64,000 bases of DNA from contig JAYKKI010000037.1 of the NCBI GenBank assembly GCA_039881145.1, positions 21,357,501-21,421,500 on the forward strand, read 5' to 3'. The notes beneath the pieces are model-generated. The model was not told the origin of the DNA and made no database searches. It worked only from the letters and a program-made list of their open reading frames with translations. This stretch comes from Druceiella hillmani (taxonomy: Eukaryota; Arthropoda; Insecta; Lepidoptera; Hepialidae). The translations under genes were made by a program, and so were the position numbers. Of the stretch, positions 1 to 13,962 are shown one piece after another; position 1 is the first letter of the stretch, and each line of letters opens with the position of its first letter.

Positions 1-1
1 C

Positions 2-225
2 CACAATTAAATGAAACTACGTGATGTAGTATTATTTCTACTTTTTTTAAATTTCTTTACCAAGACCTATCTTTGGTAATAGCCCACCTGAAGATGTAAT
101 TCAACGAAACCAGGTCGTGGTAAAGAAATTTTAAAAAGTAGAAATAATACTACCTCACGTAGTTTCATTTAATTGTGAGTAATGAATTTCTACAAAATTA
201 ACGCCAAATATATTTAATAACCGAT
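2..225. mobile_element. Foldback MITE, family 1, copy M1
   Basis: Positions 2-177 form a near-complete hairpin. The left arm starts CACAATTAAATGAAACTACG and the right arm ends with its reverse complement, CGTAGTTTCATTTAATTGTG. The arms run inward through a conserved ACCxxGACCTA / AGGTCGTGGT stretch to a short central loop around 85-105. The right side continues to about 225 with an outer segment (GCCAAATATATTTAATAA) that is also found outside copies M3 and M4, so I count it as part of the element. The left side may be cut by the window edge. There is no coding capacity. It could be mobilised in trans by an unknown transposase. Confidence 0.85.
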
Positions 226-3200
226 TAACAATGTAACAAAAACGCAAGTAGAGGGTTGTGGATATTCATTTATCAATTAATATGGTTATTATAAATATGC
301 TATGGCATTTACTAAGTTGGATAGGACGCATTGTAATATAAAGAATTTAGATTTATTTTGTTAAGTCATTCAGAATATACCGAACGACAATAATAATGAA
401 ATTATATAAACAAATCTTGCGTTTTTAGAAATGTTATTTAATGTGCAAGCACAAATGACAACAGAGACTGTCACGTTTTTGATTGATGTGCCTATGGTAC
501 AAGTAAATTAATTCCATTATTTTTATATTCATTCATTTCCAATTCCAAAAAAAAACATTTCACGAGCTTCCAATCCGAAAAATACTTTCAATGCATTAAT
601 TAGCCTAGATTGTTATGGCGAACGTAATGAACCATGCACATATATAGCACAAAAACAATCTTATTGCTTTGATACTTAAATACGATACAAATGTGTCTCA
701 AAATAAATTTATTGTTAAACTAGAATTTTTAAAAAAGTAATCCCCATACCGCAATTCAAAATTCGCTCACGACTATTGTACGGCATTCACTTATTTTTCG
801 TGTATTCACATTATTCAATGCAGTTTTGCGAGATACAGCCAGTCTAAATATTTTTTAAAGTGAAACTTCTTAAGAGGCGATACAATAATCGATAAGGGGG
901 GGGGAGAATTAAGAGTAAATTTTAAAGCCGCGTCACTTTTAGGCGCATTTCGTTACGTGAGAGGGAAGAAAGATATGATGGTTGTAGATGTACGCCTCAG
1001 ACGCTACATACGAATAGCTGAGGTACCACGCATACGGAGTATTATATACGTTACATGTGTCAAAAGAAGGCTATAAAAATTTTGTCGCGTTTTTTATATA
1101 TTTATGTTTGATTTATTACTAATTCTGCACTTATTTCATCCGTTAAAAAAATAATAACATATTAGGTATAAATTGTAATTAATTTATTTGTAAATCTGTA
1201 ATGAAATCTAAAAATAACCGCATATATAGTCGTAAATATAATTTACAACACAAGCGGCATTTCAAAGTTTTCTGCCTACATTGCAGCTATTTTTTTTAAA
1301 TGACAATAGGCTATGTAAATTTATATAAAGATGTTTACATCGATATTAATGACATATTGTTAATTTTTATAAATGTAGAGGTATTCAAATCTTCTTATGC
1401 GAATTTAGTATAATCTATGGATTTAGACTTTGTATATTCTTTCTCATTATCAGTGCCGTTTTAATACTTTATACTTGCTTTTCTTAAGATTTAGATTCCT
1501 AAAGAAGTTTCACTTCTGTCACGTGTACTGAGTTGCACGCGATTATTTTTTTTTTCTTCAATGATCGCATAGAAATGTGGTTATGAAGTTGCTTGTAGAT
1601 CAGATTTATCACTAGGTGATATTTATTCGAATTGCAGTATATTTCTCTCTCATTCGTTTTTGTTACCTCTTTTCTTTCTTTTATTTTATAACCATTTGCA
1701 TCACGTTTTTCAGTGACAGTAGACAGTGTTTCAGGTAAATTTGTAATATATTTCAATTCAAACGTAATGGCCAATATTAATTACCAAACAATACATAGTT
1801 TAGGGTCGAGAAAGGGTGAACGGTCTTAAGCCTTTATAGAGGGTTAATACATTGTTCATACAATGCCCCGGTCTTCGAAAGATTTCCTCGTAAAAGGCAA
1901 ACTTATACAAAATTATACTCATGCGTTTTGTTTGTACAAATTGAATTGAATTTCATTCCACCGTAATGAAAGTGAATACATTAATAATGTGCATATTTTA
2001 ATGAAAATGAAGTCATTTTAACAACAATTAAAATACGCTTGTGAATGTATGTATACGTAGAAATTTAGTATATCGTTTATATAAATGTATATTTTATTAC
2101 AGAAATATGTCCTTAGGTAATACTAACTTTATATTTAAGTATTTTACGGTCACTAGAAATATGTGAATTTTAAAATAATGTTCGATGTCTAGAAAAACTG
2201 GTTGGAACTCTATTTATTTAAATATGTATCTAAAGTTAGGCAATCATATTTATTCATTTTTTAAGCCATAACAAAATATTGAATAGGCGACTTAACAGAA
2301 AATGAATAAAATAACATAAATTACATCAATAATTAAATCAAAAAGAATTTTTGAATAATACTTGGGAATTTTAAAAACAATTTTCTTCAATTATTTATTC
2401 AAAATATAATTTTTTTACCTTTAAATTCACCACCATGTCACGATGCAAATGTATGAAATATTGAAAGAATAATTATTATATATCCGTAGTTATATTCTGT
2501 ATTAACGTAGAGAAGATGAATTCAATAATCGTGAATCGATAATTCAAAATGAGAACTTTTAGTAATGTTTTAAATTTCTAAAATACAGAACTTACTTGTA
2601 TGCGACTTATTGTAAATTTAAATATGTGTTCATTGAAAATATTTGGAAAAATATTATTCACATTACTAGGGGAACACAGAAATATTGCTTGTAAAATGTT
2701 TGTATGTTCACCTTTTTATCTACTCGTATGTTTTTATTAACACGCATTACATAAAAGCTGCCAGCTTGATCCAGGTGAAATTCAGAAAAATAGAAAATGA
2801 CATGAAGTAAGTTCGAATGTTTATTTCTCTGATTGGTTTATTCCATCAAAAGGTGTGGGAATAAAATTTTTAAAAGAATTCATTTACATTGCATTTGAAA
2901 AGATAGCAGTTAAACTTTGGTAAAAGATAAATATTCCGTGAACCATTGCAGTATATTTTAGAATTTAAACAATCAAAAACCAAAGTGTTATTTGAATAAT
3001 TATGATCTTCTCTGGGTGCATGCCTGCAATTATTGCAGGAACAATTAGAAATCTAATCAAATAACGTTGGAGATAAAATCATAAAAAAGGTCATCTGACT
3101 ATAATATGGCATTTTAATTTGCAGAAAATTAACGAGTATACCAAAGAGAACATTCCAGCAAATTGTCGATAGTCAATAATCACATTTCGTTAAAATGACT

Positions 3201-4374
3201 TGAAATGTCGGTGAAGGATTTTACCTAGTTTGAAACCTCTGCAGCTGGAGTGATTAGAAAATCACTACATACAATATATTACACATTTTAAAGATAATAG
3301 AGTATACTGTGGGACTTCATTGTCCATGGTTACATTTTTAAATTTTACTCCTGTATTTTTAACGGAGAACGTCGAGGAATTTAGGTTGGCAGAATTTTAA
3401 TTTTGGTGACAAAGTTATTTTGACACAATACTTATTTAAAGTTATACGATTTTACTACGGAACTCCATTTTTCTATGAATATTTTACTAAATTTTACACC
3501 TGGTTATTTTAAATAAGAACGTTATGTACTTCAGATTTGCGGAAATGACAAGGTTATTTTGGTGTAATAATGTTTGTGATATTACCTATAGGGTTTAATA
3601 CTAGTAAATGTAGGAATATTCGATTTTTGAAATAACAAGCTATATTAAATAACAAACCGTAAAAAAATACGTTACATACGACGCCATTGACGACACTACA
3701 TACCACACAATTGTAACGAACGCCATAACGAAAGTCCCATCACATAATCGTTTTATTTTATTTCAATTACAGAACCGCGACGGAAGTGTCGTTATACAAA
3801 TAGAAACAAAGTGAAAAGAAACCGAAAAACGTCGATTTGTATCCTATTTTATATTCCCCGAAACGAGACATCTAAATTGCAATCATTTGCAATAATTATT
3901 TTTATTTTGGCGATGGTTAGGCGCTAGTAATGGCTCAATGTAACAAAGCTGAGAATAAAAATAATTTACTAATACAGCTTTTATGTGTATTTGCATGACG
4001 GAACTATTTGCGAAAAAGCAATATCAAACACACAGTTCTTATTGGCGGAACATAAATGGTGTGTGATGGTCCGTAAGTCAACACTTTTGAATTTTGATTG
4101 CGTTGGTTGGCACGATGCTTTAAGTACAGCTGCATTAACAGTCGGGCGGTTAGTATAGGTTTCCAGCTTCATTGCAATCCTAACGGAAATTATAATTTAC
4201 ATATCACTGGAAACAAAATCGTGGAACATTGCAAAGTAATTTTTTTTAGTTACCGTTTGATTAATTTAACGAGAGTGTGTAATTGTTTTCGTATATAATT
4301 ACTAAAATATAATTACGAACTTACGGAAATATAATTACTATGCAGAATAAAGACAGGTTTCAATCGTACATAAG
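226..4374. other. Unassigned AT-rich sequence
   Basis: No recognisable gene or element. A 91-codon minus-strand open frame (1499-1774) is lysine-rich and low in complexity and matches no family I know. A poly-G run lies near 896-904. A weak, diverged direct duplication of about 150 bp may be present at 3305-3570, where TTTTACxCCTG, AACG and ACAAxGTTATTTTG recur in order. I see no start, splice or poly-A arrangement that would support an exon. Confidence 0.5.
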
Positions 4375-5720
4375 TCGTCTATGTACTATAGCCTTTTTAC
4401 AAACCTATATCTTCGGGAGGCTGAAAGTTGTTAAACTTGCGCATAAGTCGGTTCGTGATGACATTTGATACCAACTTATAAACGTGGTTCAAGAGTATGA
4501 TGGGTCATAATTCTTTAGTAGGGCATTAATTTACTTCTTGATGAATAGTCGCCGTCGGCTATTTAGATTTGAACAGTTTCTAAAGGATTTTTATTACTGG
4601 TATTCCACTTGACTTCAAAAGTTTAGAGATAGTTCCATCATCATCCGGCGCCTTATTATTTTTTAGTTGTTTTAGGACAATTATGATACCGTCTATGCTG
4701 ACGTTCGGGATATCTTCGGTATAATATCGAATCAGTTTGGCTTTTGAATCATTGGGGATGTTGTCGATAGGTTTTTGTGATGAAATTTATGACGGTTTGC
4801 AGAACTTTCTCATCTACCTCAAATCTCCCATCTCGACGACACCGTTGATGGTTTCATCAATTATGACATTGTCGGTTTTTATCTTTATAACTGGACTCTG
4901 CCCAATGTAGAAATCTCTTGCAAAAACTTTGAAAATGTTTTTAGCACAGCCAAACCTTTAATATGTTTCGCATAAAAAGTACGAATATCGCATCGTACAG
5001 ACTTGGAGATTGGTACATTTAACTGCATTTATTTAGACACTAATAATGATTTTATTTGAGACGAAAGCTTTCAGGGTTTTGGAAGTTGGTGGGCGCTGCA
5101 CGCATGGCAAACATCATAAAACTAAAGCTATCAGCTTCAGTTTCCAATTCACTTCCGGTTTTCATCATGTTGAACACAAAGACATCATCAAATATTTGGT
5201 TTTGGTCCTTAAGATGAGATCTATCTCGTTTCTAGTTTCACCATCGGGATTAATTCAAGATCATTTCCTGGTCACCTATTTTTGAAAAAGGAATCCATCA
5301 TAAAGAGGCCTTTTTTCTTCTTTAAAATTCAAGTTTTTGACGTATTTAAGACTCTTGAGATATCCTCGCTCATAACCTCCAACTCATCGTCTAAATATCG
5401 TCACGATCGGTACATATACCTGTATGATGTTCAGCGAATATAATTTGGTAATTCCTAGTATAAGGTATATCAACCTCGCCGAAACGCCTTCAAACTTTTC
5501 TATACTCCTTATGAGAAACTTTCTAACGGTGAACCTGATACTACCTTAGGGTTATTTGCCGTCCTCCCGATAGCGGAGTAAATTATCGAACCAAGGATTA
5601 TCTCACTCTTGCCCTGTCTTCGGTCTTCTGGTAATTCTACAATATTCCACCGTAATTTATTACTTTTTCCCTCTTTCAGCTCAAACATTTTCTCATCAGT
5701 CCTCGATGTAAGTGTATTTC
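4375..5720 (-). pseudogene. LINE ORF2 remnant (endonuclease plus start of reverse transcriptase), RTE-like
   Basis: Decayed, frameshifted ORF2 of a non-LTR retrotransposon read on the minus strand. Near 5700-5580 is the endonuclease start, with the GLSETR-type region degraded to ELPEDRRQGKSEI. Near 5235-5190 is the clear endonuclease motif INPDGETRNEIDLIL (family form: PDGxTRNEIDYIL). Around 4700-4610 is the linker to the reverse transcriptase, LKNNKAPDDDGTISKLLK. Around 4515-4395 is the first reverse transcriptase block, PIILLNHVYKLVSNVITNRL, followed by QPPEDIGL and KGYST, which correspond to the family pattern NYRPISLL...EQAGFRxGYSTxDH. The palm domain with its catalytic aspartates is absent, so the copy ends inside the reverse transcriptase. 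Stops and frameshifts are scattered throughout. The EQAGFR-GYST form suggests an RTE-like clade, but I cannot confirm the clade. It is dead sequence with no function. Confidence 0.88.
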
Positions 5721-6407
5721 ACCTCATCAGATCAAGTCGTCGAAGTAGGCAGCCTAGATCTCTGCTATAAATTCTTGGCATCCTTCGCTAGAATGCCGCT
5801 ATCGGAAGCAACACTAGCGAAGCTGCCAGGATCTGGGCATCGTTCTTTATTTGTGTATATATAAGGAAATTTACCCTAATAACCACGCTTGGCAGTCATA
5901 TTGGTGATAACAATAGTAGGTTATTAATGTGCAGAAAAGCGCTGCTACTAATTCTCCTGTTTTTTACCTTAATTGCGTCATACGACACGTAAGGTAAGAT
6001 ATGGGGTGATGTTATTCTAAGTCCAAAATCACACAGTAAGTTAATATAACGGCTAATGAACTTATTATATAATATTACTTATTTACTTATAATAATCTCA
6101 CTACCGCAATCATAATGACAAAATTTTATGAAGTGTAAAACGAAATTCAAAAATTATATTTCCTTTATAAATTAAATATTTTCCCAAAGTGTATTAAAAA
6201 CAGTCTTAGTATAAACATATAACAAAAAAAATTATTTGCCATTTGAGCATATACTAAATGCGATATATAGAAAATAATGTATATAAACATTAACAAAACT
6301 GGAGGTGAATATTTGGTTCAGAAACGCTAAATATAAGACAAATTTACCTTTAAATGTACAAAGAAAAGACTATAGATCGTTGAATATGATCGTTGAAATT
6401 TATTATT
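5721..6407. other. Unassigned AT-rich sequence
   Basis: No gene recognised. The first 250 bases are less AT-rich and could be upstream LINE sequence (ORF1 or ORF2 start), but I find no motif there that I can place. Confidence 0.4.
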
Positions 6408-6612
6408 CACAATTAAATGAAACTACGTGATGTAGTATTATTTCTACTTTCTTTAATTTCTTTACCACGACCTAGGTTTCGTTGTATTACAACATCTTCA
6501 GGTCATCTAATATCCCACCTGAAGATGTTGTAATACAACAAAACCTAGGTCGTGGTAAAGAAATTAAAGAAAGTAGAAATAATACTACATTACGTAGTTT
6601 CATTTAATTGTG
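6408..6612. mobile_element. Foldback MITE, family 1, copy M2
   Basis: A nearly perfect 205-bp hairpin. Its arms run from CACAATTAAATGAAACTACG inward through TTTCTTTACCACGACCTAGG and CAACATCTTCAGGT to a loop of about 10 bases near 6506-6515, then back as the reverse complement. The left flank (GAAATTTATTATT) resembles the outer segment seen next to M1, M3 and M4; the right flank does not. Non-coding. A hairpin of this length could give dsRNA if transcribed, which is inference. Confidence 0.9.
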
Positions 6613-9194
6613 GACTAATGTTACTGTGGTTAAATGTCTGGGAACTTGTTCTGAAAAAGAGCTCACAAATATAAAAAACGACAACAATAAAATATTTTCT
6701 TATTTAACTTACGTGCACTTTTAGCAGCACTTGATAATTCAGTAAATTATTATATTTGTATTAGTTAAGATATTTCTTGCGTATTGTGTATTCACCATTT
6801 TTTTTTTAAATTTAGGTAAATATGATGTATCAAATGAAGTAACAAGTACTTAGAAATTTATATATTTAAGGGAAATATCAAAAAATATATAAATGTACCA
6901 ACATAATGTGCAATATTTTTAAAATTTTTTGAATATTCTTTAAATCGGGGAAGGTTCTTTTCCCTGTATATTAAATAAACTGATCTTTTACATTTAACGT
7001 CGTTTAGCAGAAAAGTAAAAGTGCAATGAACCATTAAAAAAAAATATGTACCGTAGTTGTTACAAAAAAAAGATGGAACACTTAAAGATTTCCAAAGAGA
7101 ATTTAAAAAAAATATTACTTTTTTTATTAATATTAGTGCTTTTTAAAAATAATGTAACAAAATATGAGAAAGTGAAAATAACTTGCATTCACCCAAGAAG
7201 CTTATATTCAAATGTTTAAGTTTATGTGAATTGAGACTTCAAAATATACGTTATATTTATGACGACAGGTTTATTTAAGGAGTAATTATTATAAAGGCAA
7301 TATAGGTGTTATTAAATATTTATATTGAAAATATTTTTTAAATACAATATTATAATCCTCAAAGTGAAGTGAATCTATATTAACAATTTTATTATCTAAC
7401 TTCCAAGTAACTATCCATCCGATTCTGAAGTACAAAACGTATAGTAGGTTCATAAAAATCGCGTAGTAGGTTCATAGTTTTTTAATCAATAATTGGTCTC
7501 TAAAACGTAATTTATCGAAACGAACTAGAAGGATCACAGTGATGTTTAACCGAAAAAGATTTTGGCTTCGAAAACAATCGAATATTATTTTATTTTGAAT
7601 ATAATTACTGTCGTACCTTTTGTCACTTTACTCGATCTCTTTTTATCGCTGATCTTGGATTATTATTACGCCAATATAAAGACGTTTTCAGTTCAAAAGT
7701 TAATCAAAATCTTGTAAGTCTCAATGGTAAACCTTTTAAAACTTTATCCCACAAACACAAAATCGAAATAATTATAATTGTAGTTTTAGATGGGGCTGAT
7801 ATTTTTTTTAAATTTTTTTAAATTAAAAAATTAAGGCTTCATAATATACGTATCAAACTATTTCGAAAATTAATACTACCTTTCAGCATGTTAATATATG
7901 GTCTATTGTATATTTAACACGTGGTAAAATTTCGTAAATTTTTCAAAAACTATGAAATTTAAAAATATAGCTATATATTGTCTAGTAGACTTTATATAAA
8001 CTCGAAATAATTATTTCACACCTTTTTCTACTTACTTCATGATTTTGGCTTTAGAACTTTCGGATATAGAGACATTTTAACAATATCTCTGTTAACTAAA
8101 CAATATTATTTTCAGGTTTTTAATATTGCCATACATAAGCGTTAACATACTTTATAATTATACCCAAAGTTTCTACTTTTAACGGTTTCTAAGAATAATG
8201 GCTATGATAGACAAAGAGACGGATAATATTGTGATATTGATCTTTTGTTTTTTTTTCCTTTTTGATGTACGGAAGTCTAAAAAGAACGGAAAGTACTATG
8301 CATAAATTCTCATTTTTTTCAATTTTATTTATTTAGGTGATGCCTGGGTTTTATTTGTTTATTTATTTACCACGCATAAAACACTAAAATATTTTCTGAG
8401 TAAGAAAGTTTTTCACTTTCTCGGGTTTGAACACTTTTTTGAAGGTGATTTATAAATCAAAGCTCGCTGTTATTTAAATCAGTATTTGACCAATATTGAT
8501 GGACCTCGTAAAAATTTTTTTTCATTATTACTTTCTAACTGAATAATAATTAAATTTTAAAATTTTCTGTTTTTAATTTTTATTCATTAACTCCTCGAAA
8601 TTAATATAAAAAGAAATATATAAATAAATAATGAAAAATAATGAATATTATAGGATTCTTGCAAATTTATAATAATATTCACTTCAACAACTCGCTCCCA
8701 GTATTTATGTTGTGAATTTGTATTACGTTTTTCAATATTCAGGTCGAAACTTGCCACGAACTATGAATTGTTGTCCGGTTCAGTGTACGCATATAAATGT
8801 TAAGGGAAATTAAAATTTTGTAGATAGTAAATCTTCACGTCTTCATTTAACACTTTTAATATATATTTCATTTTTTTAAAAGTAATGCTCTATTATAGAC
8901 CTATTTCATCGCATAAAACCAAATTTTTCGGGGACATTTAAGTTTAATATTTCGAAAAAAATCAGTATATTTATAAAAAAAATAATTGGTTACTTTCCGT
9001 CACAATATGATAATATTAATTCTTTTTACATCCACATAAATTACAATTTCAAAATAAATTTACAAAATTAGAAATGAAAATTTAAGGAATAACCTTTGTT
9101 GTCTTGTCTCTTAAGTAAAAATAAAGAAGTGTTTATGTTTTTTACATATAGCGACAAAAGTGAGATTATTTACAACAAACAAATAATAAAAATA
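6613..9194. other. Unassigned AT-rich sequence
   Basis: Very AT-rich, with poly-A and poly-T runs. No open frame of note, no repeat partner seen within the window, and no RNA gene. Confidence 0.5.
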
Positions 9195-9477
9195 CACAAG
9201 TAAATGAAACTACGTGATGTAGTATTATTTCTACTATCTTTAATTTCTTTACCACGACCTAGGTTTCGTTGTATTACAACATCTTCAGGTGGGATATAAG
9301 CAAAGATTCTTTATTGAACATATATTTGCTTATATCCCACCTGAAGATGTTGTGATACAACGAAACCTAGATCGTGGTAAAGAAATTAAAGATAGTAGAA
9401 AGAATACTACATCACGTAGTTTCATTTAATTGTGAATAATGAATTTCTAAAAATTAACGCCAAATATATTCAATAAT
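9195..9477. mobile_element. Foldback MITE, family 1, copy M3
   Basis: The longest hairpin of the family. The core at 9195-9434 has arms of about 110 bases around a loop near 9300-9325 (TATAAGCAAAGA...TATATTTGCTTATA, itself pairing). The core is flanked on the right by the outer segment AATAATGAATTTCTA ... GCCAAATATATTCAATAA (to about 9477), which is also found after M1. An (AAAT)n stretch follows at about 9498-9512. The left terminus has one change, CACAAGTAAATG. Confidence 0.9.
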
Positions 9478-12400
9478 AAAAAAAAAAACGTGCACAAATA
9501 AATAAATAAATAATACCAAAACTTACTGATTACAGTTTTTTACTTAACAAGATACTAAAGCATTCGGTAGGTATATTTAATAAAAACTCACTCTTTACTC
9601 TAATAATTTACAACCATGATACCTCATTTTCTAAAAAAAAATTTCACTGTTTTTTCTAAAATACTGTTAGTTGCAATAATTTTATAATATTTTGTATGGT
9701 TAAGTGTGTTATCCGTTGCAACATGTAATTAAAAGAATTTGTAGAAATTAATTTATTTCAATGAAATTATAGAAAGAATATTTCGTAATTAAACTGTAGA
9801 ATTACATGCAAATTTAATTAAAAATTACAATAGAGTACGCCTACCCGACATATTTTACAATAGAGTACGCCTACCCTACCCTACATGGGGAAAAAGCAGC
9901 TTTATTGATTAATATGGAAAAGAATATGACTGAATACAATCAGGAAACTACACTCTCAATCTTAATTTTTAGCTAGTTTGGTATAAGGCAATATTTCCTC
10001 TACATTTTACTGTTCTTTTTTTGATAAAATGGAAAACGTTTGATGATCCTGATTCGCATTGTAAACTGCACACAAAATCTCAATATTACGGAGATGGAAA
10101 ATCTCAAGACAAGAAGAAAATCTCTATATTAGAGAAAGTCTCGATATTACTGAAAAAATTAAACTTGAATTAAAGAAATATAAAAAAAAATGTAATCAAA
10201 TATTAAATTTTTTTTTTAATTGAAGCATGATTTCTTCATTATTTTTCAGGGATTTTTTTAGTTTTATGAAAATATATATTGCAAACTAAAGGATTTTCGA
10301 ATTTTTGTATTTTTTAATCATGAGTGATTGATTTATAAAACTGTGATACGTGTGGTTGTCCGTACGCGCTCGCGTCTGTCTGTCAAGATTCTATGTCCTC
10401 CGTCTCCCGACGGCTTAAATTATCAAGTTGAAATTAATATACTACTATATACTATACTGAGGCTTATAATCTAATATTGCTATAAAGATTTAAAGTTTTT
10501 GGTTCAAGCGACAATGTAGGCCTATTAAAACGTATTTATTTTATTTTATCAAATTATTTTTCACTGATTTTTATTAAAATTCATAAGGTACTTCCGGAAC
10601 TATAATATTAAGAGTCGGCACAAGGAGAGGACGTATAGTACAAGTAAAGAGAAAAATCCAAAAATTAATGGTTTCTAGCTCCATGAGGAGTTATACATTT
10701 TTTGAAATGCGCACCTTTGAAATATATATGTATTATATTTACGTTCTGAAAAGTTAATATCTTAACAATTTAACAGACATTTTTTAAAGACTACATGCCA
10801 GAATTTCAACTAATTTTCTTTCGCAAAATCAACATTTTATTTACATACATAAATAATTTCAATAGGCGAACGCATTACTTTTACCCCAACTTTTGGAAAG
10901 TGTACATAGAGAGAAAAGAATGTGATATACTGTAGTGCTGTTAAACCTTTATGGCTGAGACGTTCATAAGGTAATTGAGCATTTAATAACTGATTAGAAA
11001 GAACAATTTTGTTTCTAAGCAAAAAGGGGGGCCAAGAAAATCAAAAGAGCTATCGCCCTTAATTTCAGGATGAAATGAAGGAAAATATAAAGGAAAATTG
11101 TCTAAAAGGATTCAATTAATCTACGATATATACATGGTTTACATGTCAGTGTGCGAAGCAAAACTCGTGCCGTTGGTAGTCATGGCTTCAATGAGATTAT
11201 ACTACATCCAATTCATATGTGGCACCGAGTGTCTATTTTTATTCCCCATTTAGAAGCGGGATTTCAATTGTAGGCGGTTGTGTTAGGTTATTTTTACGAA
11301 AAAGATTCAGCATATTGTAATAAAAGGATAAAATATTGTAATTTGTAAATATAAGAAATGTACTAAGAATAAAAAAATTTATATTGAAAAATAATAATAG
11401 TTTTATTCGATTTCCTTTATTATTTGTTTGTCCGGCCAATTCATTTCAGGCCGGTTTATTAAAGTTAGTTTTACAAGGAAAATTTAATTACGAAACTGGA
11501 ATATGTGCTTAAATCGGTTTAATTTTTTTAAGTTAAAAAAATACCGGATTTAATATCATTCACTAATTTAAATAACAAAGGCTTATCATTCATGCCCACG
11601 CGTATAGCGTGAACTACTGTATTCGTATTAACACAACCACACCGACTTTACGGATAATATAGCAGAGTTTGTATTTATTATTATAATTATAATTAAATAA
11701 CTATATTTTTATGCCACCAAACACTTGAATATGCTCATATTATTTTATTAAAAAAAACTTTATACAATTAAATGAGGTTTTCTGTGAAACATTTTTGGAA
11801 TGTTATATTTTAATTAAGACTAAAAATTTATTCATATTGCAAAAAGAAATAGAAACAATGCGTCAAAAATGCGCAAAGTTTCTGTTCTTTTACTAAATAG
11901 GTTTTTTCCTTGTCGAGATTTTTTTACTTGTTCTTATATAGAACTTTAAGATAGTTTTAAAAATAAATGTTCTTTGGCATCGGTTAAAAATTGTCACCAG
12001 ATGTACGACAACTTACTTTTTTTCGAAATTCAACGATTTAACTTAGTTTACTATTCGTAAAAATCGAATTTAGTTAGATTTAGTTATTATTATACCAAAT
12101 TTCAAATATTTTCTTGAACGTAACCATGTGACTAGGCTAATTTTTTTGGTACTTTTTTGGAATTTTAGTTGCATATTAATCATATTAGATAGATGATACT
12201 CTACAATCATAAACAGTATCCCGTCCTGGTATATGCATATTCTATTTAATACATAGTTCTTGCAAAGTTATAATTGTACTAAACAAATAGCCGTTGCATT
12301 AAAATATAGCTGCAATGTCAAAAATCAAAATATGTTAGAGCCTTTTGGTACAAAATTTATTCTTTTTATATATTTTATTTACCAGGTTTTTATATGCTGA

Positions 12401-13316
12401 TCTAAATTATCCTCGTAAACATATGTGAATTAGCTTTTTAAATTATAATGACGGTCAATTGCCAAAATTTTTTAAATCTTTCTTACATATATTGATATCA
12501 AAGTAATTCAGTTGTTTCAATTTACTAAGATTCGCTTGTTATCATTAAATGAAGATTTAATGCAATATTTCAGTTTTTAAATATTTACTCGATATATTGC
12601 GTTACTAACATTTTTCGTATCCCTTTTCATAAAAAAATATGTAAACTTTAGTGATCATAAAAGGGTACTAAAGTGTTTTATTAACAACATTATTTCAGAC
12701 AATTAGTTATAATTTGTATTCTTCCTCACGAACCAATTCTTAAATAACACGCACAAGATCGACTAAAATTCTTTTAAATAATTTTGTCGATAGTGTAGTA
12801 AGCTAATGATAACATTGTTTTTACAGCTTTTTGATTAATATAAATTTATCATTACTGCACATGTCCGAGCATTTGTTATTTTACTTAAACTCTTGTGCAC
12901 GGTATTAAAAAAAATCAATAATTCACAATTTAAAGTGAATCACAAGATTTTTAGAGGGTTTTACGTATTTTAGTAGTTTTTACAACTTTTTCACAGTTCT
13001 TTTCACATTTTGTTTATGGAAGTTTAGTTCAATTAATATATTAAATACAATGCCCACCATATTTCGATTTTAACTCTAACTGACTTGTTTCATATTTATT
13101 AGCGTCTTAATGATTTTATTAGGCCCTTCAGAATAATGAGGAACTTTACATATTTCTTTAAATTATTTAGTTAATGTAAAACTTTCTTTCCTTACTTTTA
13201 TGTGATGTAATTATGAAGTATGCATAAATTTCGAAAGTTTTTCCCTTTTGACGTGTTATATATACTCGAATAGGCCACCTGTCGTAAATATAGTAATAAT
13301 TCAGACGATTGCTTCT
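9478..13316. other. Unassigned AT-rich sequence with one short direct repeat
   Basis: No gene recognised. A 22-bp direct repeat, TTACAATAGAGTACGCCTAC plus CC, occurs at 9825-9846 and 9855-9876 (30-bp spacing). Small open frames near 10837-11022 and 11239-11439 have no recognisable features beyond hydrophobic, AT-driven composition. A slightly GC-richer patch at 10345-10420 is not assignable. Confidence 0.5.
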
Positions 13317-13758
13317 TTAACCCTTAAAGGCTACAATAAATTTTTATATTATCAAGACCACAATGGGTGTAAAAACACCCGGGTTTTAATTAACGGACAT
13401 TTCAAGTATGCACCTATAGCTTAGACCTTTATCATAAGAACTGTAGCATTGTTACTTTTTATTTACAAAAAATATATATTTTAATTACCAACAAAACAGA
13501 GCTTCCCAAATAACAATAATTTTAACGGACTATGGGATAAATTTTAATAAAATATAAATATGTTTTATTTACATTAGTCTTTTTATTTTCCATTGAACAC
13601 AGACAGGCAGTTAATCTAGCGTATATATTTACTTAATATCTCAAAAAATGTATCGAATTAATTTTAATACTTCTAACTGGAAATCAAGAAAATCAACACT
13701 TATTCCAAAATTAAATAGAACTTCTTCCTAAATTAAGTAAGTATTTGGTAAAAAAATA

Positions 13759-13962
13759 TTATTTATTGCAGTTAACGCCAACTAAACTGCGGTTGCGTTT
13801 ACAAATATACTCTAAGCAATTTGAACATTTAGCTATAAACTTTTTGTCCCCTTTTGGTGTACATAGTCGACATCCTCCTTCACTAGCCCTTTCCTTTGAA
13901 TCTTCTTGTGCATGAACTCTTAAATTTCTCGATGTTAGAATTAGGCAATGAAGTATGATCAT
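13759..13962 (-). pseudogene. piggyBac transposase C-terminal cysteine-rich domain (remnant)
   Basis: A 67-codon minus-strand frame whose last 39 residues contain CRLC, 11 residues, then CSNC, then LEYICKRNRSL and a final C. This is the layout of the RING-like cysteine-rich domain that ends piggyBac transposases (C-x2-C, C-x2-C, xxxCKxH, C) and binds the terminal repeats. The usual histidine after CK is replaced here by Arg-Asn. The stop codon sits at a natural C-terminal position, about 440 bases inside the left TTAA end. The first 28 codons are probably not part of the protein. Since the rest of the transposase is absent upstream, this is a remnant and not a gene. Assignment rests on the cysteine spacing plus the TTAA setting. 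Confidence 0.7.

Noticed and set aside
5046..5285. 79-codon plus-strand open frame
   Set aside because: Antisense shadow of the LINE endonuclease on the minus strand (contains the complement of PDGETRNEIDLIL).
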